Position numbers and translations under genes: made by a program
Shown here: piece by piece, positions 36,822 through 45,644 of the stretch
Layout of the letters: each line of letters starts with the position of its first letter
How positions within the stretch are numbered: position 1 is the first letter of the stretch
Source of the DNA: Rossellomorea aquimaris
GTDB lineage: Bacteria > Bacillota > Bacilli > Bacillales > Fictibacillaceae
DNA length: 64,000 nt
Direction: 5' to 3'
Assembly (NCBI GenBank): GCA_020524245.1
Contig: JAIVLN010000007.1
Coordinates: 81,643 to 145,642, forward strand
Notes under the pieces: generated by a model
The model's input: the letters and a program-made list of their open reading frames with translations, nothing else
Databases searched by the model: none
What the model was told of the DNA's origin: nothing

Positions 36822-36835
36822 AGAACAGACGTTCT
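36822..36835 (+). promoter_or_regulatory. LexA (SOS) box
   Basis: AGAACAGACGTTCT is a perfect palindrome that matches the Bacillus LexA consensus except for the outermost base of each arm. It covers the transcription start of the yolD-like gene. Confidence 0.75.
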
Positions 36836-36859
36836 CATTAAAAAGAAGGAGTGATTACC

Positions 36860-37201
36860 TTGTCTTTAAGAGATAGGGGAATATTAAAGTTTCAATCAGC
36901 ATTTTTCTTGCCAGAACATGTTAAGATGCTAAATGAGCACTGGGAAGATGCTGAAAAAGTTCAAAGACCCGAGCTGGATGAACAAAAATTAGCTGATTTG
37001 AATGAATTAGTTAAAGATGCGGTGTATCATCAAGACCTGGTTCATGTGGAGTATTATTCAGGTGGACATATTTTAGATTGTGAGGGAAGGATCTCCTTAA
37101 TTGACCCCTTAAAAAAGTGCATACATATTGTAGGTGGGGGCGCTGCTGCAGGTGAAGTAAGAATTAGCCTAAAAGATGTAATTGACATAAAATTAATATA
37201 A
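36860..37201 (+). CDS. YolD-like protein
   Basis: 113 aa from a TTG with AGAAGGAG upstream. FFLPEHVKMLNEH and VEYYSGGHILDCEGRISLIDPLKKCIHI fit the YolD-like family, which often accompanies Y-family polymerases and SOS genes. No polymerase lies next to it here. The LexA box supports DNA-damage control. Confidence 0.8.
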   Translation: MSLRDRGILKFQSAFFLPEHVKMLNEHWEDAEKVQRPELDEQKLADLNELVKDAVYHQDLVHVEYYSGGHILDCEGRISLIDPLKKCIHIVGGGAAAGEVRISLKDVIDIKLI

Positions 37202-37227
37202 AAAAGGAGCTAATTACAGCTCCTTTT
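37202..37227. terminator. Bidirectional terminator
   Basis: AAAAGGAGCT pairs with AGCTCCTTTT. It serves yolD (plus) and the LuxR-type gene (minus). Confidence 0.85.
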
Positions 37228-37909
37228 AGACTGAGACCTTTAAAGTATATATAATTCCTTTCTTCAGCGCGATCGTAACCGCGTGGGTTCTGTTGTTTGC
37301 ACCTAGTTTAGTTCTTATGCTGTTTATATGGTTCTTTAGAGTAAGAGGCGAAATGAAAAGACGTGTTGCAATATCTTCTAAGTCTCCACCAAAATGAACG
37401 ATGTCATGAAGGACCTCAATTTCTCTTTTAGTCAGGTACTCTTTTGCTGTTTTGTGATTGATAGCTATGTCATCTTTCTGATGAAGTTGTTGCTTATAGA
37501 TTTTGAGAATATCCGGTTGATAATCCGGCCCAAAATAGTGATCATACTCAATGAGGTAATGTATAGCGTTTTCCAGTGGAATTCTGTAGTTATAGAATCC
37601 AAATATGTCTAGCTTTAAACAAGTAATGATAAAACTCATTGATTTCCATCCAGAGGTCAACATCAGTTTTGTTTCTGTGTTTATATGAGCTAATTTACTG
37701 ATTTGATGCATTACATCGCGGACAGGCTGTGTTTGATCAACAAGGTAAATAGCTGCTGTATACCGGCTACTTCCGTACAATTTTGACCCTTGCAGAAAAT
37801 CTGAAGAATATGTAAATCGTTCTATCCGACTCAATTTCAACTGAACATTATTTGAAGTGGAGTATGGATCGATTATTAATAACTGAATAGGGCTAGTATG
37901 CTTTTTCAT
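37226..37909 (-). CDS. LuxR-type transcription regulator
   Basis: 227 aa; the start at 37909 has GGAGGAG. The C-terminal LuxR HTH is LTKREIEVLHDIVHFGG with ATRLFISPLTLKNHI (about 160-205). The N-terminal half is receiver-like but I cannot see a clear phosphorylation Asp, so it may be an atypical or degenerate receiver. A second such regulator is at 29013. Confidence 0.8.
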   Translation of the reverse strand: MKKHTSPIQLLIIDPYSTSNNVQLKLSRIERFTYSSDFLQGSKLYGSSRYTAAIYLVDQTQPVRDVMHQISKLAHINTETKLMLTSGWKSMSFIITCLKLDIFGFYNYRIPLENAIHYLIEYDHYFGPDYQPDILKIYKQQLHQKDDIAINHKTAKEYLTKREIEVLHDIVHFGGDLEDIATRLFISPLTLKNHINSIRTKLGANNRTHAVTIALKKGIIYTLKVSV

Positions 37910-38308
37910 GGCGCTCCTCCACATTTTAGCTTACACAAATATAGCAAATTTTGTAGAAAAACCCTATCTTATTAAGCAGAAATACGCAAAAGGTCTTATA
38001 TTAAAAACATTTGATAGTTATTTCGACTTGCCGGTATACGTTTTGTAGTAAAAAAGGGCATGTATATATTGTAATGGTATGGTTTTACCAGCAGACTTAA
38101 TTTTACTATCTTTAAAGAGCGCTTAAAATGGCATTAAAGAAGACAACACAATGTTGTCAAATAACAGACATAAAAGTGTTGTCTATTGTGAAAACAAGGC
38201 ATTGTCTTTGTTGGTTGAAACTAGGATAAGGTAATTCATATTGAAAGATTATATAATTCTTAAAAAAGCAACACTCACTCCGGGAAGGGTAGGGGTATAC
38301 TAGAAAAT
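37910..38308. other. Intergenic region with GTTGTC repeats
   Basis: About 400 bp. It holds GACAACA-CAA-TGTTGTC (38142-38158, a 7-bp palindrome) and further GTTGTC-like copies near 38178 and 38202. It may be an operator cluster or part of an origin. No other gene is seen. Confidence 0.45.
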
Positions 38309-38346
38309 AAAGGAACGAACACCACAGGTGCGGTGTTCGTTCCTTT
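38309..38346. terminator. Strong bidirectional terminator
   Basis: AAAGGAACGAACACC pairs perfectly with GGTGTTCGTTCCTTT (15 bp, 8-nt loop). It ends the abrB gene on the minus strand. Confidence 0.85.
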
Positions 38347-38626
38347 ATACATTAAGTAATTTTCGATTAATATCTTCGAGAAGGAGTTCAGCACCTTCCT
38401 TGCTAAGTGTAACCTTACCGTTTCCTATAACAAAGTTGTCATCCGATACTTCGCCTGTAATAACACATGTATTTCTAGCCTCATATTTCTTTAAGACAAT
38501 TTTATCTCCATCACTAAAGATCTCAATTGGATCCTTCTCTTTTATTCCTAGTGTTCTTCTAAGTTCCATAGGCACCACAATGCGCCCTAATTCGTCTACC
38601 TTCCGCACAACTCCTGTTGACTTCAT
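38345..38626 (-). CDS. AbrB-family transition-state regulator
   Basis: 93 aa; the start at 38626 has GGAGGTC. STGVVRKVDELGRIVVPMELRRTLGI is the AbrB swapped-hairpin DNA-binding domain, close to Bacillus AbrB and Abh. A plasmid copy could compete with or add to host AbrB in control of stationary-phase genes or conjugation. Confidence 0.9.
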   Translation of the reverse strand: MKSTGVVRKVDELGRIVVPMELRRTLGIKEKDPIEIFSDGDKIVLKKYEARNTCVITGEVSDDNFVIGNGKVTLSKEGAELLLEDINRKLLNV

Positions 38627-38797
38627 AAAGACCTCCATATTTGGTAAAATTTATACATCTAATAAACTATCAGTTTATTAATAATAATACAAATGAAATG
38701 AAGAGATTAGAATTTGGGGCTTGAACCTGTTAATTAAAGTATAATAATTCTATTAATGATCTATCATAGAAATAAATAATTTGTAACTGTCCCAAAT

Positions 38798-38830
38798 AAA
38801 ACGCCCCAGGGTTACAACCTGGGGCGTTTT
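38798..38830. terminator. Terminator
   Basis: AAAACGCCCCAGG pairs with CCTGGGGCGTTTT (13 bp, 7-nt loop). It ends the minus-strand membrane protein gene. Confidence 0.85.
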
Positions 38831-38836
38831 GGGTTC

Positions 38837-39517
38837 TTATACATTAGGAGATTCTTTTGCTAACAAGTGCTTCAGGGACTTCATGAAAACTAAATAAAAT
38901 ATTATTAATCCAGGGAGAATAATTAAAAAGGTCCACTCTAAAATTGATATAACCCATTGATTGTAAATAGATGTGTCAAGAGCATATACTGGGGCTAGGA
39001 ACCCTGAATACTTAGAAAATGAAATATGAATAATGGAACGATTTATTATAAGGAGTAAACTTGTAATAATAAACTTCACAAGCGAACTATATCCATTAGA
39101 TTCTTTGAAGAACTTATATAATTGCTTATAAAAAAACAATAATGCTAGCAAAGGGATTCCTGCGTATACCCCTGTCAGTCCAGATGGTAAAACATTGTAT
39201 TGTTCTATTAAATAGGGAAGTATTGAATACACCACAAGAAGATTAATGAACAAGTAAAATAAAACTTCTTTCTGATGGCCCTTTGGTGAGCGATTCCATA
39301 ATAATAAATGAGTGATAAAAAATGCTACGGTACAGCCTAGTATCGTTGACACACTTAAGCCAAATAACGAAGGACCATGAGCTATTTTAAGTACAAACGT
39401 TCTAAATATGTCCCCAATCGCGATTATTCCGAACAGACCCCCAATAACGAAAGCTAATGATATGGTGAAAAGAGAATCTGAGGAAAATCTCTCTATTTTA
39501 TGTGTTAGTTGGTCCAT
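38837..39517 (-). CDS. Polytopic membrane protein, 226 aa
   Basis: The start at 39517 has AGGAGGG. About six membrane segments. No conserved motif recognised. It lies upstream of the terminator at 38798. Confidence 0.65.
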   Translation of the reverse strand: MDQLTHKIERFSSDSLFTISLAFVIGGLFGIIAIGDIFRTFVLKIAHGPSLFGLSVSTILGCTVAFFITHLLLWNRSPKGHQKEVLFYLFINLLVVYSILPYLIEQYNVLPSGLTGVYAGIPLLALLFFYKQLYKFFKESNGYSSLVKFIITSLLLIINRSIIHISFSKYSGFLAPVYALDTSIYNQWVISILEWTFLIILPGLIIFYLVFMKSLKHLLAKESPNV

Positions 39518-39583
39518 TATATCCCTCCTAATCATTTAGATAATAACTTAGCTTTCATATCCATTAGTATCTTAGTCCACATT

Positions 39584-39760
39584 CTAATAGTATTGAGCAA
39601 GTATGAAATAAACTAACCATAAACTACCTGTTAATTGAAGTACCGGTGTTATTATTTTTAAGTCGCTTTTTTTGTTCAGCAAAATTATTACTGCGAATAT
39701 AAGAAAACATAATACGCTTAATACAATTAAAGATATAAAAGTTACTTTCATTAATGACAT
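39584..39760 (-). CDS. Two-TM membrane protein, 58 aa
   Basis: The start at 39760 has GGAGGGATT. Two membrane segments make up nearly the whole protein. It is probably co-transcribed with the 226-aa membrane gene. Confidence 0.6.
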   Translation of the reverse strand: MSLMKVTFISLIVLSVLCFLIFAVIILLNKKSDLKIITPVLQLTGSLWLVYFILAQYY

Positions 39761-39826
39761 GTCTAATCCCTCCATCTATTTTATATAGGGCTATTGATAT
39801 AATCGGTCATTTAAGATAAACCTTAA

Positions 39827-40990
39827 CTAAAATTTTGATTCATCCCACTTAAGAGCAACATTACGTTCTTTCTTCATAAACTTGTCCAAGTATATTTCCG
39901 TCGTTTTGATGCTTTCGTGATCCAACGTCCGCTGCAAGTCATATATGGATACACCTAACTTAGCTGATTCAATGGCGAAAAAGTGTCTCATAAAGTGAGG
40001 AGTGATGTTGGTATCGCGGTATTTTAGAAACTCTAAATTCGTTTCTTGAATTTTTCGAGTGATATAAGAAGACAAGTATCTACCGGTATACGGATTACCC
40101 TTATTAGTTGTGATTAGGTAAGATTGATCATTTGGATTAAGGTCTGAACTCATTCTTTTCCGCTTCCTTAATTTCACTAATAAATGAAAAGCTTTTCGGA
40201 AAATGACGACCTCGCGCGGTTTATTATTTTTTCCAACGACCTTCAACCAATATCGATCCGTAAAAGAATCATAATAAAGGTCTCCCCATTTTGCTGAAGC
40301 AAGCTCCTCACACCTAAGTCCAGTGGTCGCCAGGATGAAAAGAATTATATGAGTGACCGGATTTCTCGTTTCATAGTAGCGGAGCAGCTGGTCTACTTCC
40401 TCATATGACAAATCACGGTTTGGACGATCGTTATCTGAGACATTCGTACTTTTCAAATCTTTAGTAAGATCTTCTTGAACAATATCTTCATTATATATCC
40501 ATTTCAAGAACGTCTTAATGATGACCGTTTTCTTGCTTAAAGTGGCCACCGAATAAGGCTTCCCGTTCCGCCCTAAAGGTTCCGAACTTAACCACTCCTG
40601 GAACCTTTTTAAATGGCGTCTCCGTAAAAGCTTCAATAAAGAACTCTCAGAGTAATTCTCCATCTCCATTCGAATCGATTCTTCATAATCTAAAACTTTC
40701 TTATAAAAAAACAGCAATTCACGTATGTAATCCTTTTTTGTTTTGTTTTTCCGATTCTTTTTCTCATCGGTATCCCGTTCTTTTTGAACAAAGTAGTAAA
40801 TGAGCTCTAGATCGCTAAAACTCTGAAAAGAATTTACTTCCCCTTTTTCGTTTTCTTCCTTTTTTAATTCAAGATCTTCTACATAACGAGCATCAACCAA
40901 CAAATCTTTCAACTTTTTATTATCTTCAGCAGCTATGTGATAATTACCTTTATCCAATTTAATGGGCAATAATGATTTTTCCCTAACCAT
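39827..40990 (-). CDS. Tyrosine recombinase / integrase
   Basis: 387 aa; the start at 40990 has AAAGGTGGT. The catalytic residues of the tyrosine recombinase family are visible: Arg in TTGLRCEELASAKW, HxxR in HFMRHFFA, and the nucleophile Tyr in LDHESIKTTEIYLD. The N-terminal part holds a SAM-like core-binding domain. It may resolve plasmid multimers or integrate the element. No att core was found. Confidence 0.9.
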   Translation of the reverse strand: MVREKSLLPIKLDKGNYHIAAEDNKKLKDLLVDARYVEDLELKKEENEKGEVNSFQSFSDLELIYYFVQKERDTDEKKNRKNKTKKDYIRELLFFYKKVLDYEESIRMEMENYSESSLLKLLRRRHLKRFQEWLSSEPLGRNGKPYSVATLSKKTVIIKTFLKWIYNEDIVQEDLTKDLKSTNVSDNDRPNRDLSYEEVDQLLRYYETRNPVTHIILFILATTGLRCEELASAKWGDLYYDSFTDRYWLKVVGKNNKPREVVIFRKAFHLLVKLRKRKRMSSDLNPNDQSYLITTNKGNPYTGRYLSSYITRKIQETNLEFLKYRDTNITPHFMRHFFAIESAKLGVSIYDLQRTLDHESIKTTEIYLDKFMKKERNVALKWDESKF

Positions 40991-41203
40991 ATTAACCACC
41001 TTTGTTCTTGTATTTTTTTTTAAGATAATAAGAGATATAGAACATATGTGCTTACAAATTATTATATATTATATTGGTTATCTTTACCACTATATATAAA
41101 GAACCATATATTCTTCATTTATATAATATCTATTAAATTGTTTATTATTATTTAGTATTTATAATCAATATTATTGATTGTTTATTTTTATAAAACATAT
41201 GAC
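40991..41203. other. AT-rich region between integrase and next operon
   Basis: About 210 bp, extremely AT-rich. It may contain the integrase promoter and an attachment region, but no repeat or att core is evident. The SOS-type promoter of the next gene begins at 41204. Confidence 0.4.
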
Positions 41204-41232
41204 TTGTATCTTATAAATGTATAGGATATAAT
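41204..41232 (+). promoter_or_regulatory. Promoter of the operon at 41275
   Basis: TTGTAT (41204-41209), 17 nt, TATAAT (41227-41232). Confidence 0.75.
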
Positions 41233-41238
41233 TTCCAT

Positions 41239-41252
41239 AGAACAAACGTTCT
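41239..41252 (+). promoter_or_regulatory. LexA (SOS) box
   Basis: AGAACAAACGTTCT is close to the Bacillus LexA consensus and has perfect 5-nt arms (AGAAC / GTTCT). It covers the expected transcription start of the operon at 41275. Confidence 0.75.
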
Positions 41253-41274
41253 TTACAAGATAGGAGGCAATAAT

Positions 41275-41604
41275 ATGTATCTAGTTAAGTGCAGCAAGTG
41301 TGAGGAAATGGTCCAGCCGAAAGAGATAGTTGAAATTCCATCCCTTTTAGATCATTCCATTACAAAGATGTGCAATTTGTGTTACGGAACAATGGGTGAA
41401 GGAGGAACTAAAGCCTATGAAACTCTGAAAACGTATGAAGTCTTCATTAATGATCTAGTTGTTACGGAGGTAGAAGAGGCGAACAAACACAAAGCATTTG
41501 AAGTAGTACAAACTTTGGACATCTTTCAGGGTGAATTAATCAAACAATCTTTAAATGATGAGAAGATCTCTGTTGTGGTTAAAGAAAAACAAGCGGTGAG
41601 ATAG
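41275..41604 (+). CDS. Zinc-binding protein, 109 aa, SOS-controlled
   Basis: AGGAGGC precedes the ATG. CSKCEE near residue 7 and CNLCYG near residue 40 form a zinc site. The rest is mixed alpha/beta. The LexA box upstream suggests DNA-damage induction. Confidence 0.65.
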   Translation: MYLVKCSKCEEMVQPKEIVEIPSLLDHSITKMCNLCYGTMGEGGTKAYETLKTYEVFINDLVVTEVEEANKHKAFEVVQTLDIFQGELIKQSLNDEKISVVVKEKQAVR

Positions 41605-41607
41605 CAT

Positions 41608-41817
41608 ATGAAGTATCGACATCCAACTTATCATGAAGCCATGCAAGAATTGTCCGATACATATAAGAGATACATCATGTTGATGGAGCAGCTTGATGAG
41701 GATAAAAACAACGAGTTTCTAGAGCGTCAAATTGAACTATGTATCTACAGATTAAAGGAATTGTCCGGAGAGTCTTTAGAGGTTGTGAAACAAATGGTGG
41801 AAAATTACAATAAATGA
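41608..41817 (+). CDS. Hypothetical protein, 69 aa
   Basis: ATG 3 nt after the previous stop. Helical and acidic. Part of the SOS-type operon. Confidence 0.6.
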   Translation: MKYRHPTYHEAMQELSDTYKRYIMLMEQLDEDKNNEFLERQIELCIYRLKELSGESLEVVKQMVENYNK

Positions 41818-41834
41818 TACAGGGCGGTGTTTTC

Positions 41835-42233
41835 ATGAATTATAAGGTACATACATCCGTTGAAGCTATACCACACATAGAGCCCTACCAGTTAGAAGTA
41901 TCCATTGAAATTTACAATGAAACACTTAAACAGATTTTTTTATCGTTGGACGATATGGAGGATACTGAAAGACCGAATCTAGCTTATTGGACAGAAGAAT
42001 TATTATTTTGGTCTAGGGAGGTAGTAAAGGTAATTAGCCTATCGGAGATACCAGGTAGTCCCCTTATTACATACCACTGGACTACAGTTTCCTTAACAGA
42101 ATTATTAAGCACTCCACTTAAACAGCGGTTCGAGAAGTTAGATGATGCAAAAAAGATACAACAAAAGGTTCAATCTCAACTTGAGGAGTATTTAACGAAG
42201 CTTGAAAAGAATGCTCCAACATTAACTAGTTGA
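41835..42233 (+). CDS. Hypothetical protein, 132 aa
   Basis: I choose the ATG at 41835 for the GGGCGGTG site; an ATG at 41814 overlapping the previous stop is an alternative. Helical protein, no known domain. Confidence 0.6.
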   Translation: MNYKVHTSVEAIPHIEPYQLEVSIEIYNETLKQIFLSLDDMEDTERPNLAYWTEELLFWSREVVKVISLSEIPGSPLITYHWTTVSLTELLSTPLKQRFEKLDDAKKIQQKVQSQLEEYLTKLEKNAPTLTS

Positions 42234-42305
42234 TATGGTAGATATGGGTTGAAGAGCTAGGCGTGCTTTTTAACTTGATTTAAATGTAGAAGGGAATTGG
42301 TACTA

Positions 42306-42596
42306 ATGGAACTACAAAATATGGATCAACTTATTAACCTGGGATTTGGAATTTTAATGGTTCTAATCCTGATTGGATTTGGATTAAGTTCAGTTCTCAA
42401 AGGATTTAGTATTGGAAGTTTGATAGGTCTTCTCATGGCCCTCGGAGGCTTCACATTAGTTATATACCGTAAAGAGATCAGCTCTACATTATACCCATAT
42501 TTTACGCACATGCCTTATACCTTCGTTATCTTAGCAACACTTTTGTTAGTTTTCGTTGTTGTATTTTATGTTGGAATGGAAAAAAGAAAGTCCTAA
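42306..42596 (+). CDS. Three-TM membrane protein, 96 aa
   Basis: ATG at 42306 with AGAAGGGA. Three membrane segments fill the sequence. Unknown role. Confidence 0.6.
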   Translation: MELQNMDQLINLGFGILMVLILIGFGLSSVLKGFSIGSLIGLLMALGGFTLVIYRKEISSTLYPYFTHMPYTFVILATLLLVFVVVFYVGMEKRKS

Positions 42597-42713
42597 TATT
42601 AGAGCTGTGATAGATGCAAGGTAAAAAGTGTAGATGGGAAAATACCCCACAAATCTTTTAATGGTCGTTCTATCTGAATAATAAAATTAGTACTACTAAA
42701 AAGGAGTTTACAA

Positions 42714-42977
42714 ATGAAGATAATTCAAATCTTGCTCGCAGTTGCTAGCTTTACAATTATCATTCTATGGGCATTTACAGATTTAACCTTTATCCAAATT
42801 AATTCTTCTCTGAGCCTAGATATTGACTTAATCTTAGGGATCGCAATTTTTATGGTCTTTATTTTGAATAGTTTAGCTATCCCTATGGAGAACCAAGAAA
42901 TCTCGAAAAGAATTACGTTAGCTAGTCTTTGTCTCATTACAGTTTGCTTTATGCCAGCGGTAATAGTACATCTCTAA
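42714..42977 (+). CDS. Three-TM membrane protein, 87 aa
   Basis: AAAAAGGAG precedes the ATG. Three hydrophobic segments, no motif recognised. Confidence 0.6.
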   Translation: MKIIQILLAVASFTIIILWAFTDLTFIQINSSLSLDIDLILGIAIFMVFILNSLAIPMENQEISKRITLASLCLITVCFMPAVIVHL

Positions 42978-43011
42978 TACTTAGAACATTGCATTAACAG
43001 TTTTAACCCCC

Positions 43012-43437
43012 ATGAACAAGGAGGATAGTAGTTGTGGAGAACAGACCATTGCAGTACTGGAATGTAAAAGAAAAAGCCTCTCATCAAATAGTAATCTCAT
43101 TAAACACTCACCAATTACAACCATACAAGTTAGAAAATATGGTAAGAAACAGTTTCTAGGTGGGATTCCTTTACCCTCTAGCATTATGCTATTCAGTAAC
43201 TGGGAAGCTGCGGATAAATTCAGGGACACAAATCTCCCTCATAAGTATTACGTTCTTAATGAAAAAGATGTATTAGAAAAGGCATACATCGAGTTTCCGT
43301 CCACTACTTTCATTGAACTTGGCATTAATGATCGAATTACAGTTAACTGTTCTAATGAATGGCAAAAGAAAAAGTTAATACGGTTGCTTGAAGAGAAAAC
43401 CAACCGATTAATGACCAGTCAGGTTTATTCCGCTTAA
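43012..43437 (+). CDS. Hypothetical protein, 141 aa (start uncertain)
   Basis: The frame runs from 43012, but the only strong ribosome binding site (GGAGGATAG) fits a GTG at 43034 in another frame. That frame gives a protein-like 41-aa product (MENRPLQYWNVKEK) and stops at 43159. So the first about 45 residues of the 43012 frame look weak, and the second part (GIPLPSSIMLFSNWEAAD onwards) looks real. Either two genes overlap, or a frameshift joins them. Confidence 0.5.
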   Translation: MNKEDSSCGEQTIAVLECKRKSLSSNSNLIKHSPITTIQVRKYGKKQFLGGIPLPSSIMLFSNWEAADKFRDTNLPHKYYVLNEKDVLEKAYIEFPSTTFIELGINDRITVNCSNEWQKKKLIRLLEEKTNRLMTSQVYSA

Positions 43438-43461
43438 AAAAGATAAAGAAGGTGAAAATCA

Positions 43462-44448
43462 TTGGATGAGTTACAACCAGAACAACAACCTCTTACGATA
43501 CGTGATATAGCAGAAGAATTAGGGGTTACGGAACAAACCGTATATAACTACGTGCGTCAGAACAAAATTACACCCTTTAATAAAGAAGCATGGCATGTTG
43601 AAGGGGAGTTTCATTTCAATAGAGAAGATATTGATTTCGAGTCGTTGAAGAAACGAAAGCCCGGTTTAACAACAGGAGAAGTTGCTGGTGAATTAGGAGT
43701 CTCTATTACCACTGTACTCAACCATATACGAAGTGGGTCCTTACGGGCTGAGCAGCAGGTTTACAACGGTAAGAAAACCTACTTCATTCAGCCTGTTGAC
43801 CTTGAAAACTATAAGCAAGAGTACCCAATCCGCAAGAAAGTCTCAAAAAAGAACTTTTATGACCGGAAACACCAAGTTTGTCTCTATCAATCCTTTAAGA
43901 ATCCTACTACTAATGAACTGGCACGGATACACTCCATCGATGAAGAGATAAAATTGATTACTGAAGATGGTCAGATATTTAAATTGGAAGAGTTAACGAG
44001 TAGAGGATTTCACCCGATGTATTCTATAAAGGAAGGCAGTTACAATACGAAGCGTGGTTATGCCAAATTTCGTTTTATAAAACCAGCCAATATTCATTCT
44101 GTTGTATTTGATTTTATGGATTTGGTCTATATGTACGCCGGTCCATTAAATGTACGTGTAATGAATGATAATGATCATCTTCAAGTAGAGGTTAAGCCAA
44201 CTCTTCTAAAAGGAAAGATTGATGACTTATCAGAAGTGCTACAAGTTGCTAAACAGAGTATAACGAGTGGAAAGATTATCTCACGGTATAACGGAATCCT
44301 TTTAGAAAGTGATCTCGAGCTAATACCGCTTCATGTTCCATCAAAGGTAAAGCATGAAGTTAAGTCAGCTGCAGATGAACAAAATCAGTCTGTAGAAGAA
44401 TTTATTCTTGAATCAATAAAAGCCCGTCTTAACCAAAGGAGATCCTAG
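43462..44448 (+). CDS. Double helix-turn-helix DNA-binding protein
   Basis: 328 aa; TTG start with AAGAAGGTG. Two HTH units in tandem: LTIRDIAEELGVTEQTVYNYV (about 11-31, key part) and LTTGEVAGELGVSITTVLNHI (about 72-92). The C-terminus (VEEFILESIKARL) resembles a ribbon-helix-helix end. Likely a plasmid transcription or partition regulator. Confidence 0.75.
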   Translation: MDELQPEQQPLTIRDIAEELGVTEQTVYNYVRQNKITPFNKEAWHVEGEFHFNREDIDFESLKKRKPGLTTGEVAGELGVSITTVLNHIRSGSLRAEQQVYNGKKTYFIQPVDLENYKQEYPIRKKVSKKNFYDRKHQVCLYQSFKNPTTNELARIHSIDEEIKLITEDGQIFKLEELTSRGFHPMYSIKEGSYNTKRGYAKFRFIKPANIHSVVFDFMDLVYMYAGPLNVRVMNDNDHLQVEVKPTLLKGKIDDLSEVLQVAKQSITSGKIISRYNGILLESDLELIPLHVPSKVKHEVKSAADEQNQSVEEFILESIKARLNQRRS

Positions 44449-44451
44449 TCA

Positions 44452-44778
44452 ATGAATCCAGAATTCTTTTCGCACCAATTTTATACACTTCTTTCATCCC
44501 CAGGTGTAATACCTTATTTTGTTTTAGCTTTACTTGTAAATGCTGGACTAGTGTATCTACACCTAAAGAAAACCAAAAGAAGTCGTCAAATGACTGCCAT
44601 CTTCAAATTTGTTATTAAGAATAAATTGGTTTCTAAGGAAGATGTCATTTCAATTAAACTCATTTCTAATGATAAGGGTAACAAAACAACAAACTATCAG
44701 GTGGAAACTCCCACTACAGGACTTTTTATTGAGATGATATCTACTAAAATTATTAATGTGTCTAAGCTGAATTCTTAA
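44452..44778 (+). CDS. Single-TM protein, 108 aa
   Basis: AAAGGAGATC before the ATG. One membrane segment (about 16-36), then a basic region. Unknown. Confidence 0.6.
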   Translation: MNPEFFSHQFYTLLSSPGVIPYFVLALLVNAGLVYLHLKKTKRSRQMTAIFKFVIKNKLVSKEDVISIKLISNDKGNKTTNYQVETPTTGLFIEMISTKIINVSKLNS

Positions 44779-44797
44779 GAAGGAGGACGGATACTCT

Positions 44798-45070
44798 TTG
44801 GGAAAATCAGAATATAAATTTGATAATAAAATGTTAAAAATTAAGGTATCCGCGAGTTTCCTAGGAATAATGGCGTTCATAACTTACATCGCAATAAATT
44901 ATTTAGAGAAAATGCTGCCCCAAAATACAAGTAATTTGTTAAATGGTGCAGCAGAGAACGCATATCTGCTTCTAACAATCGCTATATATCTTATGGTTAT
45001 AGCAATGATCATATTGATTGGATATGGCATTACATATTCAATAAGACATACAAAAATGCATACTAAGTGA
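44798..45070 (+). CDS. Two-TM membrane protein, 90 aa
   Basis: TTG start with AGGAGG. Two membrane segments. Same operon as the flanking membrane genes. Confidence 0.6.
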   Translation: MGKSEYKFDNKMLKIKVSASFLGIMAFITYIAINYLEKMLPQNTSNLLNGAAENAYLLLTIAIYLMVIAMIILIGYGITYSIRHTKMHTK

Positions 45071-45078
45071 GGTGAAGT

Positions 45079-45381
45079 ATGAAAAAACGTGTTTTCGGTC
45101 TATTAGCGAATATTTCACTAATGGCAGTATTAATTATCGTTTGTTTTAAACTATTGTTAGGTATGGACCCAGAGGCAGTTAAAGGATTTCTTATGGAAAC
45201 GGGGGCTATACTGGAAGTCATCCTACCAGTTACAATTGCTATAAGTCTTATTTTTACTGTTACAGCCTATCAATTAAATAAGAAAAATGATTATCTTAAA
45301 AAACGTATTTCTATTCTTATAACTTTAGCTTTGGCTTTTTACATGAGCGAACCATTGGCGCGCTTAATATTAGGAACATAG
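45079..45381 (+). CDS. Three-TM membrane protein, 100 aa
   Basis: GAGGTGAAGT before the ATG. Three membrane segments. Unknown. Confidence 0.6.
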   Translation: MKKRVFGLLANISLMAVLIIVCFKLLLGMDPEAVKGFLMETGAILEVILPVTIAISLIFTVTAYQLNKKNDYLKKRISILITLALAFYMSEPLARLILGT

Positions 45382-45468
45382 AAACCACCACTCCATTACT
45401 AGAATATTCCAAGCGGATATACTATAATAGAGTCATCCAACAACCTCAACCTTAATATTTCTAATGGG

Positions 45469-45532
45469 ATGCCCCAGTATACAAGAGTGCTAGTCTAATT
45501 GACTAGTGATCTTGCGTACTGGGGCATTTTTT
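45469..45532 (+). terminator. Three-tier leader terminator
   Basis: A promoter-like TATAAT (45423-45428) precedes a hairpin made of three stacked stems: ATGCCCCAGTA / TACTGGGGCAT (45469-45479 with 45517-45527), CAAGA / TCTTG and CTAGTC / GACTAG. T's follow to 45532. It lies about 110 nt before the gene at 45645 and looks like an attenuator. Confidence 0.75.
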
Positions 45533-45644
45533 GTTGGGTTACCCGCTCCTACAAGAACGTGGAAACACTGACTGTTTGAACATATTCAAAATGAATGGTT
45601 ATTTAGTTGCTTCATTAACTCACACTCTTTAAGGAGGTATTCAG

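Noticed and set aside
40991..41274. Attachment site (att) for the tyrosine recombinase
   Set aside because: The region is only AT-rich; no direct repeats, tRNA end or arm sites were found, so no att call is made.
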